Origin: Halomonas sp. SpR1
Lineage (GTDB): Bacteria; Pseudomonadota; Gammaproteobacteria; Pseudomonadales; Halomonadaceae
Assembly: GCF_031010175.1 (NCBI RefSeq)
Contig: NZ_JAUAMB010000018.1
Coordinates: 1 to 64,000 of the forward strand
Length of the DNA stretch: 64,000 nt
Direction: 5' to 3'
The position numbers were made by a program, and so were the translations under genes. The first letter of the stretch is position 1. Each line of letters opens with the position of its first letter. A model generated the notes under the pieces. The model worked only from the letters and a program-made list of their open reading frames with translations, did not search any database and was not told where the DNA came from. Shown here piece by piece: positions 1 to 8,349 of the stretch.

Positions 1-47
1 AGGTGGCCTAACCAAAACGCTTGAGTGGGATTGAGTTCGCGGCTCAT
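1..47 (-). CDS. Possible start of an IS66-type accessory (TnpA-like) protein, partial
   Basis: A reading frame starts with ATG at 47-45 and runs off the left edge. Only 15 codons are visible (MSRELNPTQAFWLGH). It is preceded on the minus strand by a good ribosome-binding site (GGAG, about 6 bases upstream). The opening, with a polar start followed by FWLGH, resembles the N-terminus of small IS66-family accessory proteins. Too little is visible for a firm call, and it could be any small protein. Confidence 0.3.
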   Translation of the reverse strand, partial: MSRELNPTQAFWLGH

Positions 48-176
48 GATGATCTCCAAAATTAAAGAGACCATCAGTGTGATCAGCCAACGTTAAGGTG
101 GGTAGATGGGTTTTATGGCGCGCTTACCAAACGCTAATATACGTCGCTTAATGTGGAGCAAGCACAGGGCAACAGC

Positions 177-527
177 ATGCGAGTGAATTACTTAGGGCCA
201 GCAGTGGTGGGCGTGGAGCACCCAGCCGTGGCAGAAATGGACAGGCGAAAATTTCCGCCCAGTTGCTTTCTGGTAGAGATCAGCGAGGATGCACGCCCAG
301 GTGGGCTTTGGATGGAAGGTGATGTGCTGGTAGTGGATGAGGCGCGCACGTTTGGCCATGCCGATCTGGTGGTGGCGGAGGTGGAAGGCGAGTACCGGTT
401 ATTCAAAGCCCACCGCGTGGGCAGCCGCTGCCGGTTGTTGCCCACCGCTGGTGGGCAGGGGTGTTTTATCACCGCTAAGCAGTATCGAGGGGTGGTGGTG
501 AGGCAGGCTAGGTGTTGGGCGGTGTAG
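177..527 (+). CDS. UmuD/LexA-like S24 family protein, probably without protease activity
   Basis: This 116-residue protein aligns by eye with the C-terminal S24 domain of UmuD and LexA. The core EGDVLVVD is at residues 47-54, and ADLVVAEVEGEY at 62-73 matches the strand before the catalytic lysine. In UmuD the nucleophile lies in G-D-S-M; here the aligned residues are E-D-A-R (37-40), so the serine is replaced by alanine. A lysine (K77) lies one position from the expected site. The start at 177 was chosen over GTG 153 because the family begins near MRVNYLGP. No umuC partner is visible. Prophages often carry such genes; the function here is unknown. Confidence 0.7.
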   Translation: MRVNYLGPAVVGVEHPAVAEMDRRKFPPSCFLVEISEDARPGGLWMEGDVLVVDEARTFGHADLVVAEVEGEYRLFKAHRVGSRCRLLPTAGGQGCFITAKQYRGVVVRQARCWAV

Positions 528-645
528 GTTATTTCTTACAAACAGATGGCAAAATGCTTACATGCATTGCTCAGTTAATTTGGCATAGTGGTGTGGTCGC
601 CTAATAGCACGCGTGGCGGAAACGCTTCGCCAGAGGATTGCGGCA

Positions 646-678
646 ATAAAAACCCCCGGCCATGTGAGTGGCTGGGGG
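646..678 (-). terminator. Intrinsic terminator of the HIRAN/HipA-like operon
   Basis: The arms CCCCCGGCC and GGCTGGGGG (653-678) form a GC-rich hairpin just downstream of the minus-strand HIRAN gene. On the minus strand it is followed by a T-rich run (646-652). Confidence 0.75.
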
Positions 679-691
679 TAAACAGCTAAAA

Positions 692-1462
692 TTAATGAAT
701 TAGCGCGGAAAACTCTTCTTGTGCTCTCATGCTGCTATTAGTTTTAGGAAGTTTTCCAGATAGGCTTACTAGCAACCTTTGGTTAGAAGGTGCTGGCTCA
801 AGATTGACCTTGGCAATATGTGCTTTAACTTCATAGGGATTTTGTTCCATTTGCTTTAAGTCTTCTAGCAAATACCTTGGAGCATAACCAATCACAGCGA
901 GATCATCTTTGGTTTGGATTTGAATTGCGCTACCTGTTGCTGGGTTATTCATTTCGATAGCAATTTTCAGCTCATCTCCAACTTGAAGTTCTTTTAATTT
1001 TGCATTGGAATAATCAGACATGAAGCGGCTTCCATGCACGAAAAACTTACATGTGAAGTAGCCGTCTTCACTAAGTTCTAGCTCAGGAAAAATTTCTAAG
1101 CAGTCAGTTTGTCGAGTGCCTCCTGAAATAGATAAAATTGAAACTGGATCTGCTGAGTTAGGTTCCAAGTCCATTCTCTCTACAATGCTAGAAAAATCTC
1201 TTCTTTTTCTATTTGGTACTCTATTTTTAAAAAATTCGAACAGCTCATCCGACTGATATTTTTTTTCAAAATCAGGGAAAGCGTCTAGCGCTGAAAAACC
1301 AGCAAGTTCTCTGGCTTTCTCTGCGCCTTTTAGATAAAAAAATCTATATAATGATTCGCTTTTATCATAATCTAGAGCTCCAATTGGAAACCATCGTGTT
1401 TCGTTTTGTGTGCAATTGTTAGTATTGTATTTTGAGCGCCATGCTAGATAGAGTGTGCTCAT
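692..1462 (-). CDS. HIRAN-domain protein with a HipA N-subdomain-like N-terminus
   Basis: The protein has 256 residues from the ATG at 1462, one base after the stop of the upstream kinase gene, so the pair is translationally linked. A longer start at 1525 would overlap the kinase and is less likely. The C-terminal half has the HIRAN pattern: FFVHGSRF, then a GDEL stretch, a NPATGSAI segment and IGYAPRYL. HIRAN domains bind DNA ends or stalled forks in other proteins. The N-terminal half contains YQSDELFEFFKN, which resembles the DELFPFFENLLP motif of the HipA N-terminal subdomain (HipS). It is AT-rich compared with the phage genes, suggesting separate acquisition. It may be the partner or antidote of the kinase; that is inference. 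Confidence 0.6.
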   Translation of the reverse strand: MSTLYLAWRSKYNTNNCTQNETRWFPIGALDYDKSESLYRFFYLKGAEKARELAGFSALDAFPDFEKKYQSDELFEFFKNRVPNRKRRDFSSIVERMDLEPNSADPVSILSISGGTRQTDCLEIFPELELSEDGYFTCKFFVHGSRFMSDYSNAKLKELQVGDELKIAIEMNNPATGSAIQIQTKDDLAVIGYAPRYLLEDLKQMEQNPYEVKAHIAKVNLEPAPSNQRLLVSLSGKLPKTNSSMRAQEEFSALIH

Positions 1463-1463
1463 T

Positions 1464-2387
1464 TTAGATCTCCAATAACCTGACGTATGTTTTTCTAAGT
1501 AAAAGTTCTGCAAATTCCATAGCATAGCTATTAGTACATGCTATTGGTACTTCTTTTAATGTCCCACATATAATCTCAATGTCAGTCTCTGATAATTTTT
1601 TAAGCCATGGAGAAATTACGCTAGGCCATCTTTTGTTAGCGAGTGCAACTAATTCAATAGGGTTCATCCCTTTCCTAGCGTCGACTTTTTCAAAGACTCC
1701 TCCAGGGCCCTTGCGAATATACTTATCAATTTGGTTGCTGTAATTTTGGGGGCCTTGTTGCTTCCAAATCGAAATTTTTCGCGGCTCTAGTTCACGACCT
1801 AGTGAAGATGCATGATCGAATGAGGGTGCCATTTCATGGCTGATTTGCCCAGCTGTATATTTCCTGAACATTGACCAGTTTTCATGATGTCTATCACCGT
1901 TCATAATTAATGCATCTAAAAGTATATAACCACCAATTGCGTGATAAGCGTCTCTTCGGGCTTGCTCGCTATTAGTTACTGTTTTGATTGCTGTTAGTAT
2001 GTTTTCAAGTGTATGTAAACTATGGCCATATTTCTTCTCTTGGTCGTAATTTTCAATTGCACCTGCTAGCAACTCATTTCCGTGGACTAATTCGCATGAG
2101 GAGTTTTGCAGATCTTCGAACTTTTGGCTGATTGCGCCATAAGAACCATCGAATTCCGCGATTTCGACTTTTGCGCAAGGTATACCTAATATTCCGCCAA
2201 TCTCACTAGCTACCTTCTCAGACCAGTGCTCTCCAGCAATACTGACTGGCTGCATGGAAATCTTTCGGGAGAATTTAAAGAGCCATGGGGTGTCGTCATT
2301 GGGTAGCAGCACCCAGCATTTATCCTTCGTACCCATTGGCTCGTCTTCTAAGACCCAATCTGGTGCGATTGTTACAATTTGGTACAT
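1464..2387 (-). CDS. HipA-like serine/threonine kinase (HipA_C fold)
   Basis: The protein has 307 residues. The catalytic loop is visible as NGDRHHENW in the middle and the metal-binding aspartate as PSFDHASSL about 30 residues later, the pattern of HipA/CtkA kinases. WLFKFSRK near residue 36 supplies a candidate ATP-binding lysine. HipA kinases phosphorylate targets such as GltX and halt growth, and are usually held by a DNA-binding HipB. No HipB-like gene is adjacent; the downstream partner is a HIRAN protein instead. The gene is AT-rich and lies just after gpD at the prophage end, a common place for cargo genes. Substrate and role (toxin, defence) are unknown. Confidence 0.75.
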   Translation of the reverse strand: MYQIVTIAPDWVLEDEPMGTKDKCWVLLPNDDTPWLFKFSRKISMQPVSIAGEHWSEKVASEIGGILGIPCAKVEIAEFDGSYGAISQKFEDLQNSSCELVHGNELLAGAIENYDQEKKYGHSLHTLENILTAIKTVTNSEQARRDAYHAIGGYILLDALIMNGDRHHENWSMFRKYTAGQISHEMAPSFDHASSLGRELEPRKISIWKQQGPQNYSNQIDKYIRKGPGGVFEKVDARKGMNPIELVALANKRWPSVISPWLKKLSETDIEIICGTLKEVPIACTNSYAMEFAELLLRKTYVRLLEI

Positions 2388-2399
2388 ACTGTGTGCTTT

Positions 2400-2465
2400 T
2401 TTCGTAGGTGTGCCCTATTCCATAAAATAGCAATATTATATGTAAATAGATATTTTTTTGACCCT
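2400..2465 (-). promoter_or_regulatory. Putative promoter of the HipA-like/HIRAN operon
   Basis: A perfect -10 hexamer TATAAT on the minus strand (2440-2435) lies about 50 bases before the kinase start, in a very AT-rich stretch. A weak -35 (GTCAAA) lies 16 bases upstream. This is sequence inspection only. Confidence 0.45.
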
Positions 2466-2588
2466 TTCTCCTCTAAGTTCAAATGACTTTTGGGATGGTT
2501 ATATTCAATTCATTGTATTTAAAGATTTTTTTGTCTCGTGCAAGGCTAGCGCGGTAGCGTAGCTGCGATACTTCGGGTTGAGCGTTAA

Positions 2589-2717
2589 CTAAGTAATCAC
2601 TCCATCGCGTAGCGTCAGCCCTGGATTTTCAGCTAATACGCCAGCCGGGCGTTTTGGGAATATCTCTGGGTCGCTAATGGCCTGGTTGATTGAAAAGTAG
2701 ACGGTGCCATTCGGCTT
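2589..2717 (-). pseudogene. Degenerate coding remnant between gpD and the HipA-like genes
   Basis: The gpD frame continues past its TGA as KPNGTVYFSINQAISDP and then PEIFPKRPA. After a one-base frame change it reads GVLAENPGLTLRDGVIT followed by a stop. The two halves read like one broken protein end. I do not recognise the family. The rest of the 2388-2717 gap holds only the AT-rich promoter region. Confidence 0.35.
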
Positions 2718-3683
2718 TCACCGCGTCTCCATCCTAATGCTGCAGGTATACCCCCGTTCCGTGAAATTGTGGGTGACTTCGTCAATGATCCAGGGGGTGG
2801 CGTCGATCTCTGGCTTGTAGCCTTCGGCAGTGACCGGGGTTTCGGGGTAGATGTCGGCGCGGCCTTCGGCTAGATCCAGCGTTAGTTCTGAATGCTTCCT
2901 TTGCAGGCGTTTGAGTTCAGCGCTTGCCTCTTCAATGGCGTGGGCCTCGGTAGCATAGGTGTGGCGTAGCCGCTTGGTGTTGTCGCTGCTGCCCACCAGT
3001 ACCTCTTTGCGTTCCGCTTCGTCCAAGTCGCTCCAGTAGGCGAGTACGCCGGTGAACTCTTCACGGTCGGCAATGAGATAGCGGTGGGTGTCGCCTACGC
3101 CACGCTTGAGGGTGAGCATGGGGATGGGCGTGCCGCCTGCGGTCACGCCGCCGTTCATGGGCATAAACAGTAGGTTGCCGTTTTTGGCCATGCATAGGGC
3201 GTCATAGCGTTCAGCCAGGCGGTAGAGAAAATGTAAATCTGATTCGTCGGTTTGGTCGATGTGGTCGATAAAGATGCCTGCCAACGCTGGGGCGATGTTG
3301 GGCGCCAAGCCCAGGCGACCGGCGGCGGTGGCGACGATGTCTTGCAGGGTTTTCTCGTGGTAGCTTTCGCAGCGTTTGGCGGGGTTCTCTTTGCGTAAGT
3401 CGGCGCTGCGGGCGCGAATGGTGAGCACGTCCGGTGCGCCTGAGTGTTCAACTTCATCCACGGTAAAGCTGCCGCGATCCACCAGGGCTTCCCCTTCCCA
3501 GCCCAGGGCCACGGTCAGGATCTTGCCGCGCGGGGGAATAGCGAGGCGGCCGTCGTGATCTTCCAGGGTTAGGGTGAGTTCGTCGGTGGTGGTGCCGCGC
3601 CGGTCGGTGATGGTGAGGCTTTGCAGGCGGCCGGTGGCGGCCATGCCACCGATGGCGTAGGCGGGGCGTCGGGCGGGAATCAT
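2718..3683 (-). CDS. D: P2 gpD-like late control / baseplate hub protein
   Basis: The protein has 321 residues and is the last gene of the P2-type F-E-T-U-D tail operon. The N-terminus (PAYAIGGMAATGRLQSLTI) and the segments KTLQDIVATAAGRLGL and ESDLHFLYRLAERYDAL are typical of the gpD/VgrG-gp27 hub fold. It should sit at the centre of the baseplate and hold the spike. It follows gpU with a 2-base gap. In P2 the next gene is ogr; none is seen here. Confidence 0.92.
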   Translation of the reverse strand: MIPARRPAYAIGGMAATGRLQSLTITDRRGTTTDELTLTLEDHDGRLAIPPRGKILTVALGWEGEALVDRGSFTVDEVEHSGAPDVLTIRARSADLRKENPAKRCESYHEKTLQDIVATAAGRLGLAPNIAPALAGIFIDHIDQTDESDLHFLYRLAERYDALCMAKNGNLLFMPMNGGVTAGGTPIPMLTLKRGVGDTHRYLIADREEFTGVLAYWSDLDEAERKEVLVGSSDNTKRLRHTYATEAHAIEEASAELKRLQRKHSELTLDLAEGRADIYPETPVTAEGYKPEIDATPWIIDEVTHNFTERGYTCSIRMETR

Positions 3684-3685
3684 GC

Positions 3686-4135
3686 TTACACCAACCTTGG
3701 CACGGCGCGTAGGGCCATGCCTGCCAGCGGGCCGAGCATGGCCAGCAGGTTGCCGTTATCGTCTTCTACCCGATGCATCACCATATCAAAGTCAATCTGC
3801 TGGGCGGCGCCGTCGCGCATTAAGGCGACCTTGCGCTCCTTTAGGCTTTCCATGACAAAAAAGCCGTAGTTTTTGCCGGTGCCTTCGATCAATGGCCAAG
3901 CGTGGCCTTGGCTGGCCATGTCGCGCAATTGATCCAGGTGGGGCTGGCCACCGGTGAACTGGGGGTGAAGGGTGCCGGTGAGCGTGAAGGTGTCGTCCCC
4001 TGGGCCAAGAAACTGCCGGGCGGGCAGCAGGCCAACGCGGCCTTGGGCTTCCTGCCGCCAGTTGGTTTGGCGCTGTAGTTCTTGATAGGCGGCGGTGTCG
4101 AGTGAGAACACGAACATGCCGTAAATCATCATCAT
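3686..4135 (-). CDS. U: P2 gpU-like tail protein
   Basis: The protein has 149 residues, with the typical gpU opening (MMIYGMFVFSLDTAAYQEL) and the segments RQTNWRQEAQGRV and GPGDDTFTLTGTLHP. P2 gpU is a baseplate/tail assembly protein with a LysM-associated fold that acts late in tail completion. It lies between the tape measure gene T and gene D, as in P2. The first codon could be any of three consecutive ATGs. Confidence 0.92.
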   Translation of the reverse strand: MMMIYGMFVFSLDTAAYQELQRQTNWRQEAQGRVGLLPARQFLGPGDDTFTLTGTLHPQFTGGQPHLDQLRDMASQGHAWPLIEGTGKNYGFFVMESLKERKVALMRDGAAQQIDFDMVMHRVEDDNGNLLAMLGPLAGMALRAVPRLV

Positions 4136-4156
4136 GGTGGTGCTCCTTACTGCTCT

Positions 4157-7100
4157 TTAATCAATGTCGTGGAAGGCGCTGCGATGGCGTGCCTGGGCGC
4201 GGCGTTCGGCATCGCGCAGGGCACGCTGCACTTCGGCGTTTACCAGCCGTGCCAGGGCTTGTTCATCCATACCCGGGGCGGCGTGAATCTCGATGTTGAT
4301 GCCGCCGTGAATCACCAGCCCGCCTTCACTGGGTTGGCTGGCGTGGCTTTGCAGCGGTGGCCGGGCGTCAATCTGTACGCCGCTGGTATCGACCTGCAGG
4401 GGGTCGAATTGCGGTAGCTCTGGCCACTCGAACCCCAGCGCATCCAGTGTGGGCATTTCCGGCAACGTGGGGCGCTGGATCTCTAGCGCGCCTAGCTCGG
4501 GTAACGCGGGTAGCTCCGGCCGCTCGATGTGCAGCGCATCCAGCGTGGGTGTTTCGGGCTTGGGTACGTCGGGCGTGGCCACCTCGCTCACCAGCGTGGG
4601 TAGCGGCGGCAGGGTGGGCGTTTGAATATCTAACGCGAGCGCAGGCGAGGCGACCCCGGCGCCCAGCATTAGCCCGGCGGCGGCGCTTCGTAAGCGATCC
4701 GTCAGGCTGCGCACTTGCTTAACGGGGCCATCGGCGTCGGCTTCAATGCCGTTCGCCAGGCCTTGGGATACATAGCCACCAATGGTGGCAAATACGCGGC
4801 TGGGGGAGTGGATATCCAGCCAGCCACGCACGGTGCTGGTCACATCGTTGGCGAGGTTGGCGGCGCTTTCCGTTGCTCGGTTGGCGCCGTCACGAATGCC
4901 TTGGCCTAAACCCGCCGCGGTCTCTTTGCCCAGCTGAATAGCACGGTTGGCACCGTTGCTGAGTGAGTCCAGTGCGCTACCCATGGCGTCTTGCACCCAG
5001 CCTGCGATATTGCCCGCCATGCCCATTACCTGGTCACGAAGCGCGCCGATCATACTGCCGATGCCGTTGATCATGCCTTCAACGATATTGACGCCGAAGC
5101 CTTCAAACACACGGCTGGGGGAGTTGATACCCAGCACCCCTTTGAACCAATCGGCCACGCTGGTGGCGATGCTGGTAATGTGTTCGCGCAGGGCGGCGAG
5201 CTTTTCGGTTAGCCCGCCCAGCAGGCCGTCAATCACAAAGCCGCCCAGGCTGCGGAACCCTTCGGGCACTGAAATGCCCAGCAGATCCAGTGCGGATATA
5301 AACGCACTGTGCAGCAGCCCAAGCGGTGACCAATCAATCAGCAGCTTGTATACGCCACCGATGCCATCGCCAAAGGCGTCGTTGACCGTTGCCCACACGC
5401 TATTCGCTGATTGACGCACCCAGCCCATGGCGCTGCTCATGCCGCTGGATAAGCCGCCGATCATCTTGCTACCCAGCTCGCTAAGTGAGCCGGGCAGTTC
5501 AATGCCCAGCAGGCCTAACGCGGATGAGATGCCGCTATAGAGCAAGCCAAGCGGTGACCAGTTGACCAGCAGGCGGGTAACGCCACCGATGCCGTCGCCA
5601 AAGGCGTCTTTTACCTGCTGCCATAGGCCCAGGAAAAAACCTTTGATGGGTTCCCAGTATTTGTAAATCACCAGGGCGGTGGCGGCGATGGCCAGGATGG
5701 CCCAGCCGATGGGGTTGGTGGCCAGGAATACCGCCGTGGCTTTGAGTGCGCCCAACAGGCCCACCGTTAGCGCTTTGCCCACCGCGAACAGGGCGGCACT
5801 GGCGGTTTTTAATACCGGGCCGAGTACGCCCGCCTGAATGCCCAGGGTGGACATGGCGAAGCGGGCGAACAGCAGCGGGGAGAGGATGCTGGCAAAGGTC
5901 ATGGTGACGGCACCGCCGATGGTGGCCAAGGCGATCATGGCCGCCGCCACCTTGGCGATGGTGCCTGCGAGTTCGGGGTTTTCTTTGATCCAGTCGCCGA
6001 CCCCGCGGGTAATCTTGGTGATGGTTTGCACCAGGTCGCGCAGGGGGCCGTCGTTGGTGTCAGTGATACTGATGCCGACTTCTTCCCAGGCGCTGCGCAG
6101 GTTTTTTAAATCGCCGCCGATGTTGTCGGCCATCACTTCGGCCATACGGGCGTTTTCGCCCATGTTGTCGCCCAGGGCGTTGATGATCTCATCCAGCTGG
6201 CCACCGCCCATGGCGTCGACCAGCTCAGACATGCCGGAGCCCGCTTCCACGCCGAAGATATCCTGCATGATGGCTTTGCGTTCGACGTTGCCCAGGTCAG
6301 CCGTGGCTTGGCTGATATCGCGCAGGATATCGGGCATGGCGCGCATATTGCCGTTGGCGTCTGACACCTGCAGCCCGATGTTTTCAATGGCGGCCGCGCC
6401 CTTACCAACGGGGTTGGTGAGCCGGTTCATCATGGCGCGCATGGTGGTACCGGCCTGGCTGCCCTGAATACCGATGTTGCCGAGAATGCCCGACATCGCC
6501 GCGGCTTGTTCCATGGTCAGCTTGAGGTCTTCGGCGCCGCCCAGGTACTTCATGGTTTCGCCGAGCATTTCCAGGTTGACGTTGGCTCGGCTGGCGGTAC
6601 CGGAGAGGATATCCCCGACCCGTGCCATGGCGCCCTCCGCCTCCATATCGACCTTGAATGCACCGGCAATGTTGGAGGCGATATCCGCCGCGCGGGCCAG
6701 CTCGGTATTGTTGGCCAGCGATAGCGCGAGCACGTCTTTCATTGAGGCTTGAATGGCCTCGCTGCTCATCCCGGCGCGCAATAGAAACTCTTGCCCCGCG
6801 CCGACTTCGGTAGCGCTGAAGGCGGTGGTTGACCCTAAGTCGCGGGATTGCTGGCGTAGCCCTTGGAAGCGTTCATCGTCTGCGTCGAAGCGGCCCACGG
6901 CCTGCAGAGTGCTCATCTGTTCCGCCCAGGCAACGCCAGGCGTTAACAGGCGGGCGGCGGCGTAACCTTGGGCCATGCCAGTGCCGAGCATACCCATACC
7001 CACGCCTTGGGCGCGGGCGACGTTGGCCATGCCATTTTGGTAACGGTCTCGGGCCTGGGTTAAGCGCCGCTGGCGTTCGGCAACTTCGGCAAGGTGGCGC

Positions 7101-7738
7101 TTTTGCTGCTGCAGGGTGGTGTTGAGCCGTTCCTCTTTGGAGCGCAGCTCCCTAGCACTGCGGCCCATGTTGTCGGTGCTAATGCCTGCTTCATCCAACC
7201 GCGTTTTTAAACCCCGGATACGCTCGGTTTGGGTGGCGTGGTTCTGGGTAAGCCGCTTTACTTCCTCACCTGCGTTGCGGGTTCGGTTGCGGTATTCCTT
7301 TAGCGCGCGGGCGGAGCGGTCGAACTCGGTTTGCTGGCCGTGGAGCCGCACGCGAGCGCGTTCCAGCGAGGCGGTAAGCTGGTCGCTGGGTTGCTTGGTG
7401 TTGAGTAGCTGGCGAGCTAAGCGGTCGTATTCCCGCCTTGCGACGGTAAGGCCGGATTTGATGCCGGTGTGCGCTTCGCGCTGGCGTTCCAGTGCCTGGG
7501 TGTATTCGCGGTTGCGCGTGCGGGCGTCGCGCATTGCGCGGGTATTGGTGCGAAGGGCAGCGTTGGCTTTGCGGTAGCTGGTGAGGTCGCTTTGCTGACG
7601 CTGCAGGTCTTTGAGCTGGTCGCGGGTTTCGCGCATGGCCTGGCCGGTTTGACCGGCACTTTGGCGCATCCGCTTTAGGGGGCCGGTGACGCGATCTACC
7701 GCGTTCAACATGACTTGTAGGCGTAGATTACGCGACAT
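4157..7738 (-). CDS. T: P2 gpT-like tail tape measure protein
   Basis: At 1193 residues this is the longest gene of the prophage. The first 240 residues are charged and coiled-coil-rich, followed by the TP901-type tape measure core (TAFSATEVGAGQEFLLRAGM, then MRAMMNRLTNP). Hydrophobic segments (WAILAIAATALVIY and others) lie around residues 610-700, and INSPSRVF / IHSPSRVF repeats lie further on. The protein sets tail length and is ejected with the DNA. P2 gpT is 815 residues, so this tail is predicted to be longer. It starts 12 bases after the end of the E' frame. Confidence 0.93.
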   Translation of the reverse strand: MSRNLRLQVMLNAVDRVTGPLKRMRQSAGQTGQAMRETRDQLKDLQRQQSDLTSYRKANAALRTNTRAMRDARTRNREYTQALERQREAHTGIKSGLTVARREYDRLARQLLNTKQPSDQLTASLERARVRLHGQQTEFDRSARALKEYRNRTRNAGEEVKRLTQNHATQTERIRGLKTRLDEAGISTDNMGRSARELRSKEERLNTTLQQQKRHLAEVAERQRRLTQARDRYQNGMANVARAQGVGMGMLGTGMAQGYAAARLLTPGVAWAEQMSTLQAVGRFDADDERFQGLRQQSRDLGSTTAFSATEVGAGQEFLLRAGMSSEAIQASMKDVLALSLANNTELARAADIASNIAGAFKVDMEAEGAMARVGDILSGTASRANVNLEMLGETMKYLGGAEDLKLTMEQAAAMSGILGNIGIQGSQAGTTMRAMMNRLTNPVGKGAAAIENIGLQVSDANGNMRAMPDILRDISQATADLGNVERKAIMQDIFGVEAGSGMSELVDAMGGGQLDEIINALGDNMGENARMAEVMADNIGGDLKNLRSAWEEVGISITDTNDGPLRDLVQTITKITRGVGDWIKENPELAGTIAKVAAAMIALATIGGAVTMTFASILSPLLFARFAMSTLGIQAGVLGPVLKTASAALFAVGKALTVGLLGALKATAVFLATNPIGWAILAIAATALVIYKYWEPIKGFFLGLWQQVKDAFGDGIGGVTRLLVNWSPLGLLYSGISSALGLLGIELPGSLSELGSKMIGGLSSGMSSAMGWVRQSANSVWATVNDAFGDGIGGVYKLLIDWSPLGLLHSAFISALDLLGISVPEGFRSLGGFVIDGLLGGLTEKLAALREHITSIATSVADWFKGVLGINSPSRVFEGFGVNIVEGMINGIGSMIGALRDQVMGMAGNIAGWVQDAMGSALDSLSNGANRAIQLGKETAAGLGQGIRDGANRATESAANLANDVTSTVRGWLDIHSPSRVFATIGGYVSQGLANGIEADADGPVKQVRSLTDRLRSAAAGLMLGAGVASPALALDIQTPTLPPLPTLVSEVATPDVPKPETPTLDALHIERPELPALPELGALEIQRPTLPEMPTLDALGFEWPELPQFDPLQVDTSGVQIDARPPLQSHASQPSEGGLVIHGGINIEIHAAPGMDEQALARLVNAEVQRALRDAERRAQARHRSAFHDID

Positions 7739-7749
7739 CGGCTGTTTTC

Positions 7750-7968
7750 CTATTTGGTGCGTTTACCGTTTGGCTTGCTGCCTTCGTGGCGTTTGCGGGC
7801 GCGTTCGCGCCATTGCATGAGTTCTTCCAGCTCCATGCCGTCCATCGCGCTGGGTTCCCAGTGGAACACCATGGCGAGATCCGCCATGGCGTCTTCAACG
7901 AACTCGGCTAGGGCTATTGGTTGAAGCCCTATGCCTCGATGTCCTTGAATTTCTTTGGGGTTAAAAAA
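7750..7968 (-). CDS. E': gpE' frameshift extension of gpE
   Basis: In the -1 frame relative to gpE an open frame runs from the slippery site T TTT TTA (7968-7962) to TAG at 7752-7750. It begins FNPKEIQG and ends with LMQWRERARKRHEG followed by a short basic tail. This matches P2 E', which is made only as an E-E' fusion by -1 frameshifting. It has no start codon of its own in a good context. The product is a tail assembly chaperone, as in lambda G/GT. The frame ends 11 bases before gpT begins. Confidence 0.88.
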   Translation of the reverse strand, partial: FFNPKEIQGHRGIGLQPIALAEFVEDAMADLAMVFHWEPSAMDGMELEELMQWRERARKRHEGSKPNGKRTK

Positions 7969-8285
7969 CCGTTCAGCGCCGTGCCGAGTTGCACCAGGTC
8001 AACGATGTCCATGGTTTTGAGTTCGGCTTCTGTCAGCGCGGGGGTGGTAATGCGGGGCATGACTTTGGTAAGGGCGGCTACATCGAGGTTCATGATGTCC
8101 ACCAGAGAGACGCCGCGCATACCGCCGCTCATGGGCTTGCGGACGGTGATTTCTTTCACCAATGTTTTGCCACGCTGTAGCGGGGTTTCCAGCTCGACCA
8201 CTTCGGTAGGTACGCCTGGGGCGGTGGCGGCTGGGGTTTCGATGGCTTGGGCTTCGGTACTTTGGTTTTCAGTCTTATCGGTCAT
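7929..8285 (-). CDS. E: P2 gpE-like tail assembly chaperone
   Basis: The protein has 118 residues. A disordered, Thr/Ala/Pro-rich N-terminus is followed by the conserved core TVRKPMSGGMRGVSLVDI and the end LNGFLTPKKFKDIEA. P2 gpE with its frameshift product E' helps load tail tube protein on the tape measure. The last residues are encoded by the slippery site used for E'. It lies between tail tube FII and tape measure T, as in P2. Confidence 0.9.
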   Translation of the reverse strand: MTDKTENQSTEAQAIETPAATAPGVPTEVVELETPLQRGKTLVKEITVRKPMSGGMRGVSLVDIMNLDVAALTKVMPRITTPALTEAELKTMDIVDLVQLGTALNGFLTPKKFKDIEA

Positions 8286-8349
8286 GATGGGTTCCTAAGT
8301 GTTAGGTGTGGCCACCGGGGTGGCCGTGGGTGGGAAGTTGCCGGGCTGT

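Noticed and set aside
4157-7738. Many plus-strand frames opposite the tape measure gene
   Set aside because: Shadow frames of a GC-rich gene with clear family identity.
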